This document shows, in pieces, positions 51,969 to 60,238 of a stretch of 64,000 nt of DNA. Every line of letters starts with the position of its first letter. Within the stretch, counting starts at the first letter, position 1. Under the pieces are notes generated by a model. That model ran no database searches, was not told the origin of the DNA, and saw only the letters and a program-made list of their open reading frames with translations. The stretch is from Clostridiales bacterium (GTDB lineage: Bacteria; Bacillota; Clostridia; Christensenellales; Aristaeellaceae). The DNA lies in contig JAAYEI010000032.1 of assembly GCA_012728815.1 (NCBI GenBank), positions 1 to 64,000 of the forward strand, given 5' to 3'. A program made the translations under genes and the position numbers.

Positions 51969-52684
51969 GGCTGGACAAACTGCTGGCGCAAAGCGCGGGG
52001 CTGAGCCGCTCACAGGCACGGGAGCTGATCCGGGCCGGGCGGCTGCTGGTGGACGGGCAGGTTGAGGCCCGGGTGGAGGCGCGGGTGCGTGACACCGCGG
52101 CCCTGACGCTGGACGGCCAGCCCCTGCGGGCGCTGCGCGCCATGCACCTGATGATGAACAAGCCCGCCGGCCTGCTCACCGCCGCCCGGGATACCCGGGC
52201 AGGCACCGTGATGGACCTGCTGCCCCCGCAGGCCGCCGCGCTGGGCTGCATGCCGGTGGGCCGCCTGGACCGGGACACCGAAGGCCTGCTGCTGTTCACC
52301 AGCGACGGGGAACTGGCCCACCGCCTGCTCTCTCCCAAGCGCAAGGTGGGCAAGCTGTACGAGGCGCGGGTATCCGGCCAGCTGGGCCAGGCGGCGGTGG
52401 ACGCCTTTGCCCGGGGCATCCAGCTGGCTGACTTTACCGCCCGGCCCGCCCTGCTCCAGGTGCTGGAAGCCCGGGAGGACACGAGCCTGGCGCGGGTGGA
52501 GCTGACCGAGGGCAAGCACCGCCAGGTACGGCGCATGTTCCAGAACCAGGGGCATGAGGTGCTGAGGCTGACGCGACTGCGCATCGGGCCGCTGGCCCTG
52601 GACCCGGGGCTTGAAACAGGCGCCTGGCGCGAGCTGAGCAAGGAGGAGCTGCGCGCCCTCCGGGAGGCGGTGGCCCTTGCCTGA
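51965..52684 (+). CDS. rRNA pseudouridine synthase, RsuA/RluB family
   Basis: 239-aa enzyme: an S4 RNA-binding domain (MRLDKLLAQSAGLSRSQARE) followed by the catalytic domain. The catalytic aspartate is in GRLDRDTEGLLLFT (about residues 96-109), and EGKHRQVRRMF is the late motif. It isomerises a specific uridine in rRNA. The TTG start gives the exact family N-terminus and overlaps the previous stop; no other start fits. Whether the target is 16S or 23S rRNA cannot be told. Confidence 0.93.
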   Translation: MRLDKLLAQSAGLSRSQARELIRAGRLLVDGQVEARVEARVRDTAALTLDGQPLRALRAMHLMMNKPAGLLTAARDTRAGTVMDLLPPQAAALGCMPVGRLDRDTEGLLLFTSDGELAHRLLSPKRKVGKLYEARVSGQLGQAAVDAFARGIQLADFTARPALLQVLEAREDTSLARVELTEGKHRQVRRMFQNQGHEVLRLTRLRIGPLALDPGLETGAWRELSKEELRALREAVALA

Positions 52685-53276
52685 ACAGTACTTTGAGGCC
52701 CTGCCCCAGTCCGCCCATAACATCAGGCGGCTGGATGTTTCCTTTGCGGGACAGGATTTTGTGTTTGAGACCGACGCGGGCGTCTTCTCCCGGGACGGGC
52801 TGGACCCGGGCAGCGCCCTGCTGCTTCAGGCGGTGCTGCCCCAACTGGCGGGCGAGGTGCTGGACCTGGGCTGCGGGTGGGGCGCGGTGGGCGTGATCGC
52901 CGCCAGGCTGCGCCCGGACATCCGGCTGACGATGACGGACATCAACGCCCGCGCGGCCAACCTGGCACGGCGCAACCTGCGCCTGAACGGGGTTTCGGGC
53001 CAGGTGGTGGTGGGCGATGGCTTTGAGGCCGTGAAGGGCCAGTTTGACTGGATCCTGCTCAACCCGCCCATCCGCGCGGGCAAGCAGACGGTCTACGGCC
53101 TGTTTGCCAAAAGCGCCACGCGGCTCAGGCCCGGGGGCTGCCTGTGCCTGGTCATCCGCAAGCAGCAAGGCGCGCTGTCCGCCAGGGAGTACCTGGGCAC
53201 CCTGTTTGATGACATCACGATGCTGGCCCGGCGCAAGGGCTATCACATCTACTGCTGCAGGAGGAGCGAGCGATGA
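52677..53276 (+). CDS. Class I SAM methyltransferase, RsmC/YbxB-like
   Basis: 199-aa methyltransferase of the 'small domain' family. The SAM motif is VLDLGCGWGAVGVIAARL (about 60-77), and the catalytic NPPI is in ILLNPPIRAGKQTVY (about 125-139). NPP(Y/F)-type motifs act on N2-guanine of rRNA in RsmC relatives. A TTG start overlaps the preceding gene by 8 nt, with GGGAGG 9 nt upstream. It is coupled to the PatB gene by ATGA. Confidence 0.9.
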   Translation: MPEQYFEALPQSAHNIRRLDVSFAGQDFVFETDAGVFSRDGLDPGSALLLQAVLPQLAGEVLDLGCGWGAVGVIAARLRPDIRLTMTDINARAANLARRNLRLNGVSGQVVVGDGFEAVKGQFDWILLNPPIRAGKQTVYGLFAKSATRLRPGGCLCLVIRKQQGALSAREYLGTLFDDITMLARRKGYHIYCCRRSER

Positions 53277-54448
53277 AGTATGACCGGGCTTTCTTTGACG
53301 CGGGCATAGACCGCAGGGGCACCCAGTCTGTCAAGTGGGCGGCCAGGGGCATCATGGAGGAGGGCATGGTGCCGCTGTGGGTGGCGGACATGGACTTCGC
53401 CTGCGCGCAGCCCATCGTGGACGCGCTGCACCAGCGCGCGGACCATGCCTGCTTTGGCTACACCTTCCCGGGGCCTGAGGATTCCGGCGCCCTGATCAGC
53501 TTCTGGCGCCGGCGTCACAAGCTGGCCCTGCTGCCCGGGTACCTGGTGATGCTGCCCACAGTGGTGGCCGGCCTGCGCGCCTGCGTGCAGACCATGACCC
53601 ACCCGGGCGACGGGGTCATCATCCAGTCCCCGGTGTACGGCCCCTTCCTGGACGCGGTGTGCGAGAGCGGCCGCATGGTGCTGGACGCCGGGCTGCGGCG
53701 GGATGAGCAGGGGCGCTACACCATGGATTATGAGGCCATCGAGCGCTTCCTTCAGCAGGGCGCGCGGCTGATGATCCTGTGCAACCCGCACAACCCGGTC
53801 AGCCGCGCCTGGACCCAGGAGGAGCTGCGCGCGCTGCTGTCCCTGCTCAACCGCTACAAGGCCCGGCTGGTGACCGACGAAATCCACGCGGACTTTGTCT
53901 ACTCCCCCCGGGAGTTCGTGCCCGTGCTCTCCCTGCCGGAGGCCCGGGAGGACACCGTGATGCTGGTGGCCGCCAGCAAAACCTTCAACATCGCGGGGCT
54001 GCAGCAGGCCACCGCCATCTGCCGCGACCCGGACGTGGTGGCCATGCTGCGGCGCTACCTGGAGCGCAGCGGGGCACAGTGCGGCAACATCTTTGCCCTG
54101 GCCGGCACCCGCGCCGCCTACCAGCACTGCGATGACTGGCTGGACGGCCTGCTGCAGTACCTGCAGGCCAACCAGGAGGCGCTGACAGGCCTGCTCAGTG
54201 ACCTGCTGCCCCACGCCGTGCTTACCCCCATGGAGGCCACCTACCTGGCCTGGGTGGACATCAGGGCCTATGACACCCCCAACTGTGAGGTGGGCTCCCG
54301 CTGCAAGAAGCACGGGGTGGCGCTGACGGATGGCCAGTTCTTCGGCATGAGCACCGGGGAGGGCTTCATGCGCATCAACTATGGCTGCCCCCAGGGGCAG
54401 CTGCTGGAGGGCGTGCAGCGCTTCGCGCACGCCGTGAAGGAAGGATAA
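53273..54448 (+). CDS. patB: PatB/MalY-type PLP C-S lyase / aminotransferase
   Basis: 391-aa fold-type I PLP enzyme. The PatB-type opening SVKWAARGIMEEGMVPLWVA leads into DMDF (about 19-42). LILCNPHNP-like MILCNPHNPVSRAW is seen, VTDEIHADFVY has the PLP aspartate, and the Schiff-base lysine is in VAASKTFNIAGLQ (about 230-242). The end has GFMRINYGCP. Expected activity is cystathionine beta-lyase/cysteine desulfhydrase; some members are aminotransferases. CAGGAGGAGCG precedes the start, which overlaps the previous stop. Confidence 0.92.
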   Translation: MKYDRAFFDAGIDRRGTQSVKWAARGIMEEGMVPLWVADMDFACAQPIVDALHQRADHACFGYTFPGPEDSGALISFWRRRHKLALLPGYLVMLPTVVAGLRACVQTMTHPGDGVIIQSPVYGPFLDAVCESGRMVLDAGLRRDEQGRYTMDYEAIERFLQQGARLMILCNPHNPVSRAWTQEELRALLSLLNRYKARLVTDEIHADFVYSPREFVPVLSLPEAREDTVMLVAASKTFNIAGLQQATAICRDPDVVAMLRRYLERSGAQCGNIFALAGTRAAYQHCDDWLDGLLQYLQANQEALTGLLSDLLPHAVLTPMEATYLAWVDIRAYDTPNCEVGSRCKKHGVALTDGQFFGMSTGEGFMRINYGCPQGQLLEGVQRFAHAVKEG

Positions 54449-54450
54449 AG

Positions 54451-55842
54451 ATGGACAGAAAGACCTTTGACCAGATTATAGAAAACCAGCGCGAGGCCAT
54501 GGTGGACACGCTGCGGGCCTGGGTGCGCATTGACAGCCTGAAGGGCGAGCCCGCCCCACAGGCCCCCTTTGGCCCCAAGCTGCGCGAGATGCTGGACAGG
54601 ACCCTCGCGGACTGCCGCAAGCTGGGCTTTGAGGCGCGGGATGTGGACGGCTACGCCGGGGACGCCAGCCTGGGCGAAGGCAAGGATGAGGACGCGCTGG
54701 CCATCCTGGCGCATGTGGACATCGTGCCCGCGGGCGATGGCTGGACGCGCGACCCCTTTGGCGCGCAGCTGGAAGGCGACATCCTGTATGGCCGGGGCAC
54801 CTGCGATGACAAGGGCCCGCTGGCCGCGGCGCTGTACGCCATGCACGCGGTCAAGCAGGCGGGCATCCCGCTCAAGCGCAAGGTGAAGCTGATCTTTGGC
54901 TGTGATGAGGAAAGCGGCATGGAGGACATGCAGTACTACCAGCAGCATGCCACCATGCCCAGGAGCGGCTTCAGCCCGGACGCCAGCTACCCCATCATCA
55001 ACCTTGAAAAGGGCATGGTGGGGCTGCACCTGAGCGCCCCGGTCAGCCCGGAGGGGCTGAAGGTGCTCAGCCTCAGGGTGGGCGAGCGGCAAAACGTCAT
55101 CCCCGGCGCGGCCAGTGCCCTGGTGGCCGGCGATGGCAGCCTGCTGACCCGGGTGGACGCCATCTCCAAGCAGTACGGCTGGCCGGTCAGGGCGGCGATT
55201 GAGGACAATGGGGTGCGCCTGACAGCCACGGGCATCAACGGCCATGCCGCCTACCCGGAAACCGCGCGCAACGCCATCGGCCAGCTGCTGATTACCCTGA
55301 AGGAGCTGGGCGCGAAAGGCCCCCTGGCCCTGCTGGCGGACGCAGTGGGCACACAGTACTACGGCGAGGGGCTGGGCATCGCCTCGCGCGACCAGGCCAG
55401 CGGCCCGCTCACCTGCAACCTGGGCATCATCCGCATCGAGGAGGGGCAGCTCTTTGCCACCCTGGACATCCGCTACCCGCTGATGGTGGCCGGGGAGCGC
55501 ATCCGGGATGTGGTGGCCGCCCACCTGCCGGGCATCGAGGTGGCGCAGAAGTTCTTCAAGCTGCCCCACTATGTGCCCCAGAGCAGCGAGCTGGTGCAGA
55601 AGCTGCTGGACGCCTACCACGAGGTGACCGGGCGGGAGAAGACCACCCTGTCCACCGGCGGGGGCACCTACGCGCGCATGCTGCAGGAGGGGGTGGCCTT
55701 CGGCGCCAGCTTCCCGGAAGACCCGGACCTGGCCCACCAGGCCGATGAGCGGGTGAGCATTGACAGCTTGATGCAATCCATGAAGATTTTCGCTTACGCC
55801 ATCGTGAAGCTGGCGGGTGAGGAGGGTGCGCTGCATGGCTGA
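54451..55842 (+). CDS. pepV: Dipeptidase PepV (M20 family, Sapep type)
   Basis: 463-aa dinuclear zinc dipeptidase. The metal motifs are AILAHVDIVPAGDGW (about residues 88-102), GRGTCDDKGPLAAAL (about 115-129), FGCDEESGMED (about 148-158), and a late H in LSTGGGTYARMLQEGVAFG. Substrates are dipeptides with free N-termini, including D-residue or beta-Ala types. It follows patB by 2 nt and overlaps the DUF1667 gene. The C-terminus lacks a signal or anchor; cytoplasmic. Confidence 0.93.
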   Translation: MDRKTFDQIIENQREAMVDTLRAWVRIDSLKGEPAPQAPFGPKLREMLDRTLADCRKLGFEARDVDGYAGDASLGEGKDEDALAILAHVDIVPAGDGWTRDPFGAQLEGDILYGRGTCDDKGPLAAALYAMHAVKQAGIPLKRKVKLIFGCDEESGMEDMQYYQQHATMPRSGFSPDASYPIINLEKGMVGLHLSAPVSPEGLKVLSLRVGERQNVIPGAASALVAGDGSLLTRVDAISKQYGWPVRAAIEDNGVRLTATGINGHAAYPETARNAIGQLLITLKELGAKGPLALLADAVGTQYYGEGLGIASRDQASGPLTCNLGIIRIEEGQLFATLDIRYPLMVAGERIRDVVAAHLPGIEVAQKFFKLPHYVPQSSELVQKLLDAYHEVTGREKTTLSTGGGTYARMLQEGVAFGASFPEDPDLAHQADERVSIDSLMQSMKIFAYAIVKLAGEEGALHG

Positions 55843-56194
55843 GACCCAGATCATCACCTGCATCAGCTGCCCGGTGGGCTGCCGCATGACCGTGACGGTG
55901 GAGGACGGCCAGGTCATCAGCGTGACCGGCAACGCCTGCCGCCGCGGGGATGTCTATGCCCGCCAGGAAAGCGTGCGCCCGCTGCGCATGGTGACCGCGG
56001 TGACGCCGATGGAGGGCAGCGCGGTGCCCATGAGCCTGAAAACCAGCGAGCCCATCCCCAAGGAGAAGATTGACGAATGCATGGCGCAGGTGCGCGCGCT
56101 GAAGCTGCGCCTGCCCATCCTGGCGGGCACGGTGCTGCTGCGCGATGTAGCCGGCACCGGGGCAGACCTGGTGGCCACCCGCACGCTGGTATGA
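55835..56194 (+). CDS. DUF1667 protein
   Basis: 119-aa cysteine-containing protein: ITCISCPVGCRMTVTVEDGQ (CxxCxxxC at about 8-15) and GNACRRGDVYARQE. The remainder is RMVTAVTPMEGSAVPMSLKT, matching DUF1667. In other anaerobes this domain is a small partner of FAD-dependent GlpA-like dehydrogenases and may bind Fe-S; no such dehydrogenase is present here. Start 55835 has GAGGAGGG 8 nt upstream, within the pepV end. Confidence 0.88.
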   Translation: MAETQIITCISCPVGCRMTVTVEDGQVISVTGNACRRGDVYARQESVRPLRMVTAVTPMEGSAVPMSLKTSEPIPKEKIDECMAQVRALKLRLPILAGTVLLRDVAGTGADLVATRTLV

Positions 56195-56198
56195 CCTG

Positions 56199-57167
56199 AT
56201 GCTGCCGCCCATCCTGATGCGGCCGGCCTGGCGCCATGGCAGCGCCACCCCCTGGGGTGGGGAGCGCCTGCGCGCCCTGTATGGCAAGGAGGCCCCGGGC
56301 GAGCGCGCCGGGGAAAGCCTGGAGCTGTCCGCCATCCCCGGCCTTGAAAGCCGGGATGAACAGGGGCGGCCCCTGAGCGACCTGATTGCCCTGTATGGCA
56401 GCCGCCTGCTTGGCACCGCGGTGGGCGAGCCCTTTCCCCTGCTGATCAAGCTGATTGACGCACGGGAGCGCCTGAGCGTGCAGGTGCACCCGGGGGATGC
56501 CTATGCCAAAGCCCGACACAGCAAGCTGGGCAAGAACGAGGCCTGGGTCATCCTGGACGCCCAGCCGGGCGCGCGGCTGATCATGGGGCTCAAGGATAAT
56601 GTGGGCGTCAAGGAGCTGGAAGCAGCCGCCGGCACCGGGGCAGGCCTGGGCGGCCTGCTGCGGGAGGTGGCGGTCCGCCCGGGCGAGGCCTACTACATCC
56701 CCGCGGGCACGGTGCACGCCATTGGCGGGGGCATCCTGCTGTATGAGGTGCAGCAGTCCAGCGACATCACCTACCGCCTGCATGACTGGGGCCGCGTGGA
56801 CGCCCGGGGGCAGGGGCGGGCCTTGCACCTGAAGGATTCCCTGGCGGTGACCCAACCCGACCAGCGCCCGCGGGCCAGCCAGCCCGAAGCCCTGATGCGG
56901 GATGAGACCGGCAGCTGGGAACGCCTCCTGGACACCCCCTATTTCCAGCTGGACCGACTCAGCCGCTGCCAGAACCTGCTTTTGCCGCCGGACCACACCC
57001 GCTTCCGCGCGCTGACAGCCCTCGGCCCCTTGACCCTCACCTGGCCGAGCGGAGAGCTGATACTCCCTGCCGCGCAGACCACGCTGCTGCCAGCTTGTGG
57101 GCAGGGGCTGTCCCTGTGGGGCGGGCCGGCCCTGTTGGCGGTGCCGGCCGGTACGGCAGGCAGGTAG
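56199..57167 (+). CDS. manA: Mannose-6-phosphate isomerase, class I
   Basis: 322-aa cupin-type isomerase of mannose 6-phosphate and fructose 6-phosphate. Zinc ligands are visible: LSVQVHPGDAYA (about 91-102), KNEAWVILDAQ (about 109-119) and YYIPAGTVHAIGGG (about 166-179). It is of the short Bacillus-like form. ATG at 56199 lacks an evident ribosome binding site and lies 4 nt after the DUF1667 stop. An in-frame ATG at 56217 is a possible alternative. Last gene of the operon. Confidence 0.93.
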   Translation: MLPPILMRPAWRHGSATPWGGERLRALYGKEAPGERAGESLELSAIPGLESRDEQGRPLSDLIALYGSRLLGTAVGEPFPLLIKLIDARERLSVQVHPGDAYAKARHSKLGKNEAWVILDAQPGARLIMGLKDNVGVKELEAAAGTGAGLGGLLREVAVRPGEAYYIPAGTVHAIGGGILLYEVQQSSDITYRLHDWGRVDARGQGRALHLKDSLAVTQPDQRPRASQPEALMRDETGSWERLLDTPYFQLDRLSRCQNLLLPPDHTRFRALTALGPLTLTWPSGELILPAAQTTLLPACGQGLSLWGGPALLAVPAGTAGR

Positions 57168-57168
57168 C

Positions 57169-57210
57169 CAGACAACAACAGCCGGGCAATTTCCCGGCTG
57201 TTGTTGTCTG
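57169..57210. repeat. 18-bp perfect inverted repeat between convergent manA and pntB
   Basis: Arms 57169-57186 and 57193-57210 are exact complements around a 6-nt CAATTT loop. The hairpin begins 1 nt after the manA stop and ends 14 nt before the pntB stop. No T tract follows on either strand. It probably acts as a shared transcript end or 3' stability structure. Confidence 0.8.
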
Positions 57211-57224
57211 AGCGTCCCTGGGTG

Positions 57225-58664
57225 TCAGAGGCTGGCCAGCATGGTGTCCAGGCTGTCCTTGGCGTCCCCCAGCAGCAGCATGACCTTTGCCTGGGGTTGG
57301 TAGAGGGGGTTGTCCACGCCCGCGTAGCCGGGCTGGGTGTCAAAATTGCAGATGATGAGCCGGCCGGCCTGGGCCGCGTCCAGGATGGGCATGCCGTAGA
57401 TGGGCGTGCCCTGCGCGGTGTTGGCAGCCGGGTTGACCACGTCATTGGCGCCGATGATGATGGCCAGGTCAGTGCCCGCGAAATCCGGGTTGATGTCGTC
57501 CATCTCGCACAGCAGCTCGTAGTCGATGTCCACCTCGGCCAGCAGCACATTCATGTGCCCGGGCATGCGCCCGGCCACCGGGTGGATGGCAAAGCGCACC
57601 TTCTTCCCGGCTGATTGCAGGCGGTCCAGCAGCTGCTTGACTTTCTCCTGCGCCTGGGAGACCGCCATGCCATAGCCCGGAATGATGATGACGGACTGCG
57701 CCTGGGTCAGCCAGGCGGGCAGGTCCTCCTGGCTGGGGCCGGCATCCTGGGGCACGGCCTGCTCCTGGGCGGGGGCCTCCGCCTGGGCCACCTCCGGGGC
57801 GGTCTCCACAGCCGGGGGCGCGGCCGAGGCTTCCGGCCTGGCCTGAGGCTGGGCTGCCCCGCCAAAGAGCACCTGGGGCAGGCTGCGGTTCATGGCACGG
57901 CACATGATCTGGGTGAGCAGCAAGCCGGAGGAGCCCACAATGCCGCCCACCGCCACCAGCAGGATGTCCCCCAGGGCCATGCCGGCGATGGCGGCTGCCA
58001 CGCCGGAGGTGGAGTTGAGCAGGCTGATGGTGATGGGCATGTCCGCCCCGCCCACGCGGATGGCGAACAGCCAGCCAAACAACAGGCCCGCCGCCACCGT
58101 GAGCAGGCCCAGGGCCAGCGCGCGGCTGAGCGCGGTCAGCGGCAGCAGCACAATCAGTGCCAGCATGACCAGGGCCGCGAAGGCGCTCAGCCAGCGGTGG
58201 CCGGGGTAGACCACGGGCTTCTGGGACAGCTTGCCGTGCAGCTTGAGGGCGGCCACCATGGAGCCGGAGAAGGTGAGCGCGCCCACCGCCAGCGCCAGGC
58301 CGGAGGTGGTCACTTCAAAGCCGCCCAGCGGGCGCTTGAGGGCAAGGGTCAGAAGGGCCGCCAGGGCCGAGGACAGGCCGCCCAGGCCATTGAGCAGGCC
58401 CACCATCTGGGGCATCTGGATCATCCTGACCTTGATGGTCATGAAGATGCTGATCAGGGTGCCCGCCAGCAGGCCGATGATGATGTAGACCAGGCTGTCG
58501 CCCAGCTGGGTGCGGTACAGGGTGATGACGATGGCGGCCAGCATGCACAGGGCGCTGACCCGGTTTCCCAGGGCAGCCGTGCGCACCTGGCTCATCAGCC
58601 GGATGCCGTAGAGCACCCCAAGGCTGAGCAGCGCGGAAATCAGGTAATACAGTGTGTCGCTCAT
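57225..58664 (-). CDS. pntB: NAD(P) transhydrogenase beta subunit
   Basis: 479-aa subunit with the membrane domain dII part (about nine segments in residues 1-255) and the NADP(H)-binding dIII. dIII contains VIIIPGYGMAVSQAQEKVKQ (about 337-356), IHPVAGRMPGHMNVLLAEVD, and the late VIIGANDVVNPAA-type motif as IIGANDVVNPAANT. An Ala/Pro/Glu-rich linker (about residues 282-330) joins them. It couples hydride transfer between NADH and NADP+ to proton flow. Its start overlaps the pntA2 stop. Confidence 0.96.
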   Translation of the reverse strand: MSDTLYYLISALLSLGVLYGIRLMSQVRTAALGNRVSALCMLAAIVITLYRTQLGDSLVYIIIGLLAGTLISIFMTIKVRMIQMPQMVGLLNGLGGLSSALAALLTLALKRPLGGFEVTTSGLALAVGALTFSGSMVAALKLHGKLSQKPVVYPGHRWLSAFAALVMLALIVLLPLTALSRALALGLLTVAAGLLFGWLFAIRVGGADMPITISLLNSTSGVAAAIAGMALGDILLVAVGGIVGSSGLLLTQIMCRAMNRSLPQVLFGGAAQPQARPEASAAPPAVETAPEVAQAEAPAQEQAVPQDAGPSQEDLPAWLTQAQSVIIIPGYGMAVSQAQEKVKQLLDRLQSAGKKVRFAIHPVAGRMPGHMNVLLAEVDIDYELLCEMDDINPDFAGTDLAIIIGANDVVNPAANTAQGTPIYGMPILDAAQAGRLIICNFDTQPGYAGVDNPLYQPQAKVMLLLGDAKDSLDTMLASL

Positions 58665-58963
58665 GTGTCCTCCCCCGTGTGCTCATGGCCGCCGCGGAAC
58701 ATGCGCAGCATGCGGTCGGTGACGCCAAAGCCGCTGACCACGTTGATAACCGCCGCGATGATGCCCACCAGCCCAGCCAGGCGGGCCAGGGTGCTGCCCG
58801 GCAGCGCGGTGACGGCGATGATGCCCAGCAGGGTGATGCCCGACAGCGCGTTCATGCCGCTCATGAGGGGGGTGTGCAGCAGGCTGGGCACCGCGTGGAT
58901 GAGCTTGTAGCCCAGCAGGGTGGCGGCGATGAACACCAGGACAAGGATGATCTGGTTGCTCAT
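58661..58963 (-). CDS. pntA2: NAD(P) transhydrogenase alpha subunit, membrane part
   Basis: 100-aa protein with three to four membrane helices (IILVLVFIAATLLGYKLI; GITLLGIIAVTALPG; VGIIAAVINVVSGFGVTDRM). It matches the separate C-terminal piece of the split PntA. HTPLMSGMNALSGITLLGII is the conserved block. It overlaps both neighbours by 4 nt and completes the proton channel with PntB. Confidence 0.94.
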   Translation of the reverse strand: MSNQIILVLVFIAATLLGYKLIHAVPSLLHTPLMSGMNALSGITLLGIIAVTALPGSTLARLAGLVGIIAAVINVVSGFGVTDRMLRMFRGGHEHTGEDT

Positions 58964-60117
58964 AGCCCCATCGCCTCCCGCGCGCCGGCGTGCACCACCT
59001 GACCATCCAGGGTGGTGAGGATGCCCTGCACGATCTCGTCCTCCCGGTCCAGGTGCAGGCGGTTGTCCTTGATGAGGTAGTTGACCAGGTTGAACATGTT
59101 CAGCGCGAACATGCTGGTGGCGCTTTCAGGCAGCAGGCCGGGGATGTTCTTGATGCCCACCAGGTGCACGTTGTGCCTTGTCTGGATTTCCCCGGGCGGG
59201 GTCAGGGCGCAGTTGCCGCCCTGGTCAATGGAGATGTCCACGATGACGGCGCCGGGCTTCATGGCCTGCACCATCTCCTCGGTAATCAGGATGGGCGCCA
59301 GCTTGCCGGGCACCAGGGCGGACAGGAAGACCAGGTCCATCTCCGGCAGGCGCTCCGCCAGCGCGGCGCGCTCCGCCGCCAGCAGCTCGCGGCTGAGGGA
59401 CTTGGCGTAGCCGCCCTCGCCCACCGCGGCCTCCTCAGGCACATGCAGCTCGATGATCTGGGCGCCCAGGCTCTGGGCCTGCTCGCGGGCGGCCGGGCGG
59501 ATGTCCGCCGCGTACACCCGCGCCCCCAGGCGCTTGGCGGTGGCCAGGGCCTGCAGCCCGCCCACGCCCGCGCCCACGATGAGGGCGTTGATGGGGCGAA
59601 TCTGCCCCACGGCGGAGAAAATCTGCGGCACAAAGCGCGGCAGCAGGTTGCTGCCCATGATGATGCCTTTGTAGCCCGCGCAGGTGGACATGCTGGTCAG
59701 CGCGTCCATGGCCTGGGCGCGGGAGATGCGCGGCACCCCGTCCAGGGTGAGGGCGGTCACGCCCTTTTGCGCCAGCTGCTGCACCATCTGGTGGTTGGCA
59801 GGCGCGGCGGGGTGGATGAAGGTGATAAGCACCTGGCTGGGGCGCATCATGTCCACCTCGTGCAGGTCCATCAGGCGGTTGAACTGAGGCTCCTTCACCT
59901 TGAGGATCAGGTCAGCCCGGTCATAGACCTCCCGGGCGCTGTCCACAACCTCCGCGCCGGCCGCGGCATACTGCTCGTCGTGGAAGTAGGACCCCTCCCC
60001 CGCGTTCTTCTCCACCAGCACCTGATGGCCCAGGCTGATGTAGCGCGCACAAACCTCCGGCGTGGTGGCGACGCGGTCCTCATCGTGCATGATCTCCTTT
60101 GGGACACCAATAATCAT
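58960..60117 (-). CDS. pntA1: NAD(P) transhydrogenase alpha subunit, NAD-binding part
   Basis: 385-aa soluble dI domain, related to alanine dehydrogenase. It starts MIIGVPKEIMHDEDRVATTP. The RQD-loop equivalent region is MDALTSMSTCAGYKGI (about 151-166). The NAD-binding motif is ALIVGAGVGGLQALATAKRL (about 189-208). IVDISIDQGGNCALT is the late block. The presence of pntA2 and pntB downstream makes transhydrogenase the clear choice over alanine dehydrogenase. First gene of the operon. Confidence 0.95.
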   Translation of the reverse strand: MIIGVPKEIMHDEDRVATTPEVCARYISLGHQVLVEKNAGEGSYFHDEQYAAAGAEVVDSAREVYDRADLILKVKEPQFNRLMDLHEVDMMRPSQVLITFIHPAAPANHQMVQQLAQKGVTALTLDGVPRISRAQAMDALTSMSTCAGYKGIIMGSNLLPRFVPQIFSAVGQIRPINALIVGAGVGGLQALATAKRLGARVYAADIRPAAREQAQSLGAQIIELHVPEEAAVGEGGYAKSLSRELLAAERAALAERLPEMDLVFLSALVPGKLAPILITEEMVQAMKPGAVIVDISIDQGGNCALTPPGEIQTRHNVHLVGIKNIPGLLPESATSMFALNMFNLVNYLIKDNRLHLDREDEIVQGILTTLDGQVVHAGAREAMGL

Positions 60118-60156
60118 TTGCCTTTCCCCCTGTTGATATTGTTCTTGCTACTGCCT

Positions 60157-60185
60157 ATTATACAACCGGAACATAAATAATACAA
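60157..60185 (-). promoter_or_regulatory. Promoter of the pnt operon
   Basis: On the minus strand TTGTAT (60185-60180), a 17-bp spacer and a perfect TATAAT (60162-60157). TSS near 60150, about 33 nt before the ATG. Confidence 0.7.
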
Positions 60186-60202
60186 TGCTGCATATTCCGG
60201 TT
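60164..60202. repeat. 8-bp inverted repeat flanking the pnt -35 box
   Basis: AACCGGAA (60164-60171) and TTCCGGTT (60195-60202) are exact inverted copies with centres 31 bp apart (about three helical turns). One arm is in the promoter spacer and the other is upstream of -35. It may be an operator pair for a redox or nutrient regulator. Confidence 0.5.
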
Positions 60203-60238
60203 GACCAGGTCCGCGATCAGGCGCGCCGGCCACCCGCC

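Noticed and set aside
57674..57821. Ala/Pro/Glu-rich stretch in PntB as a novel insertion
   Set aside because: PntB proteins normally have a variable linker between the membrane and NADP-binding domains; the length here is ordinary.
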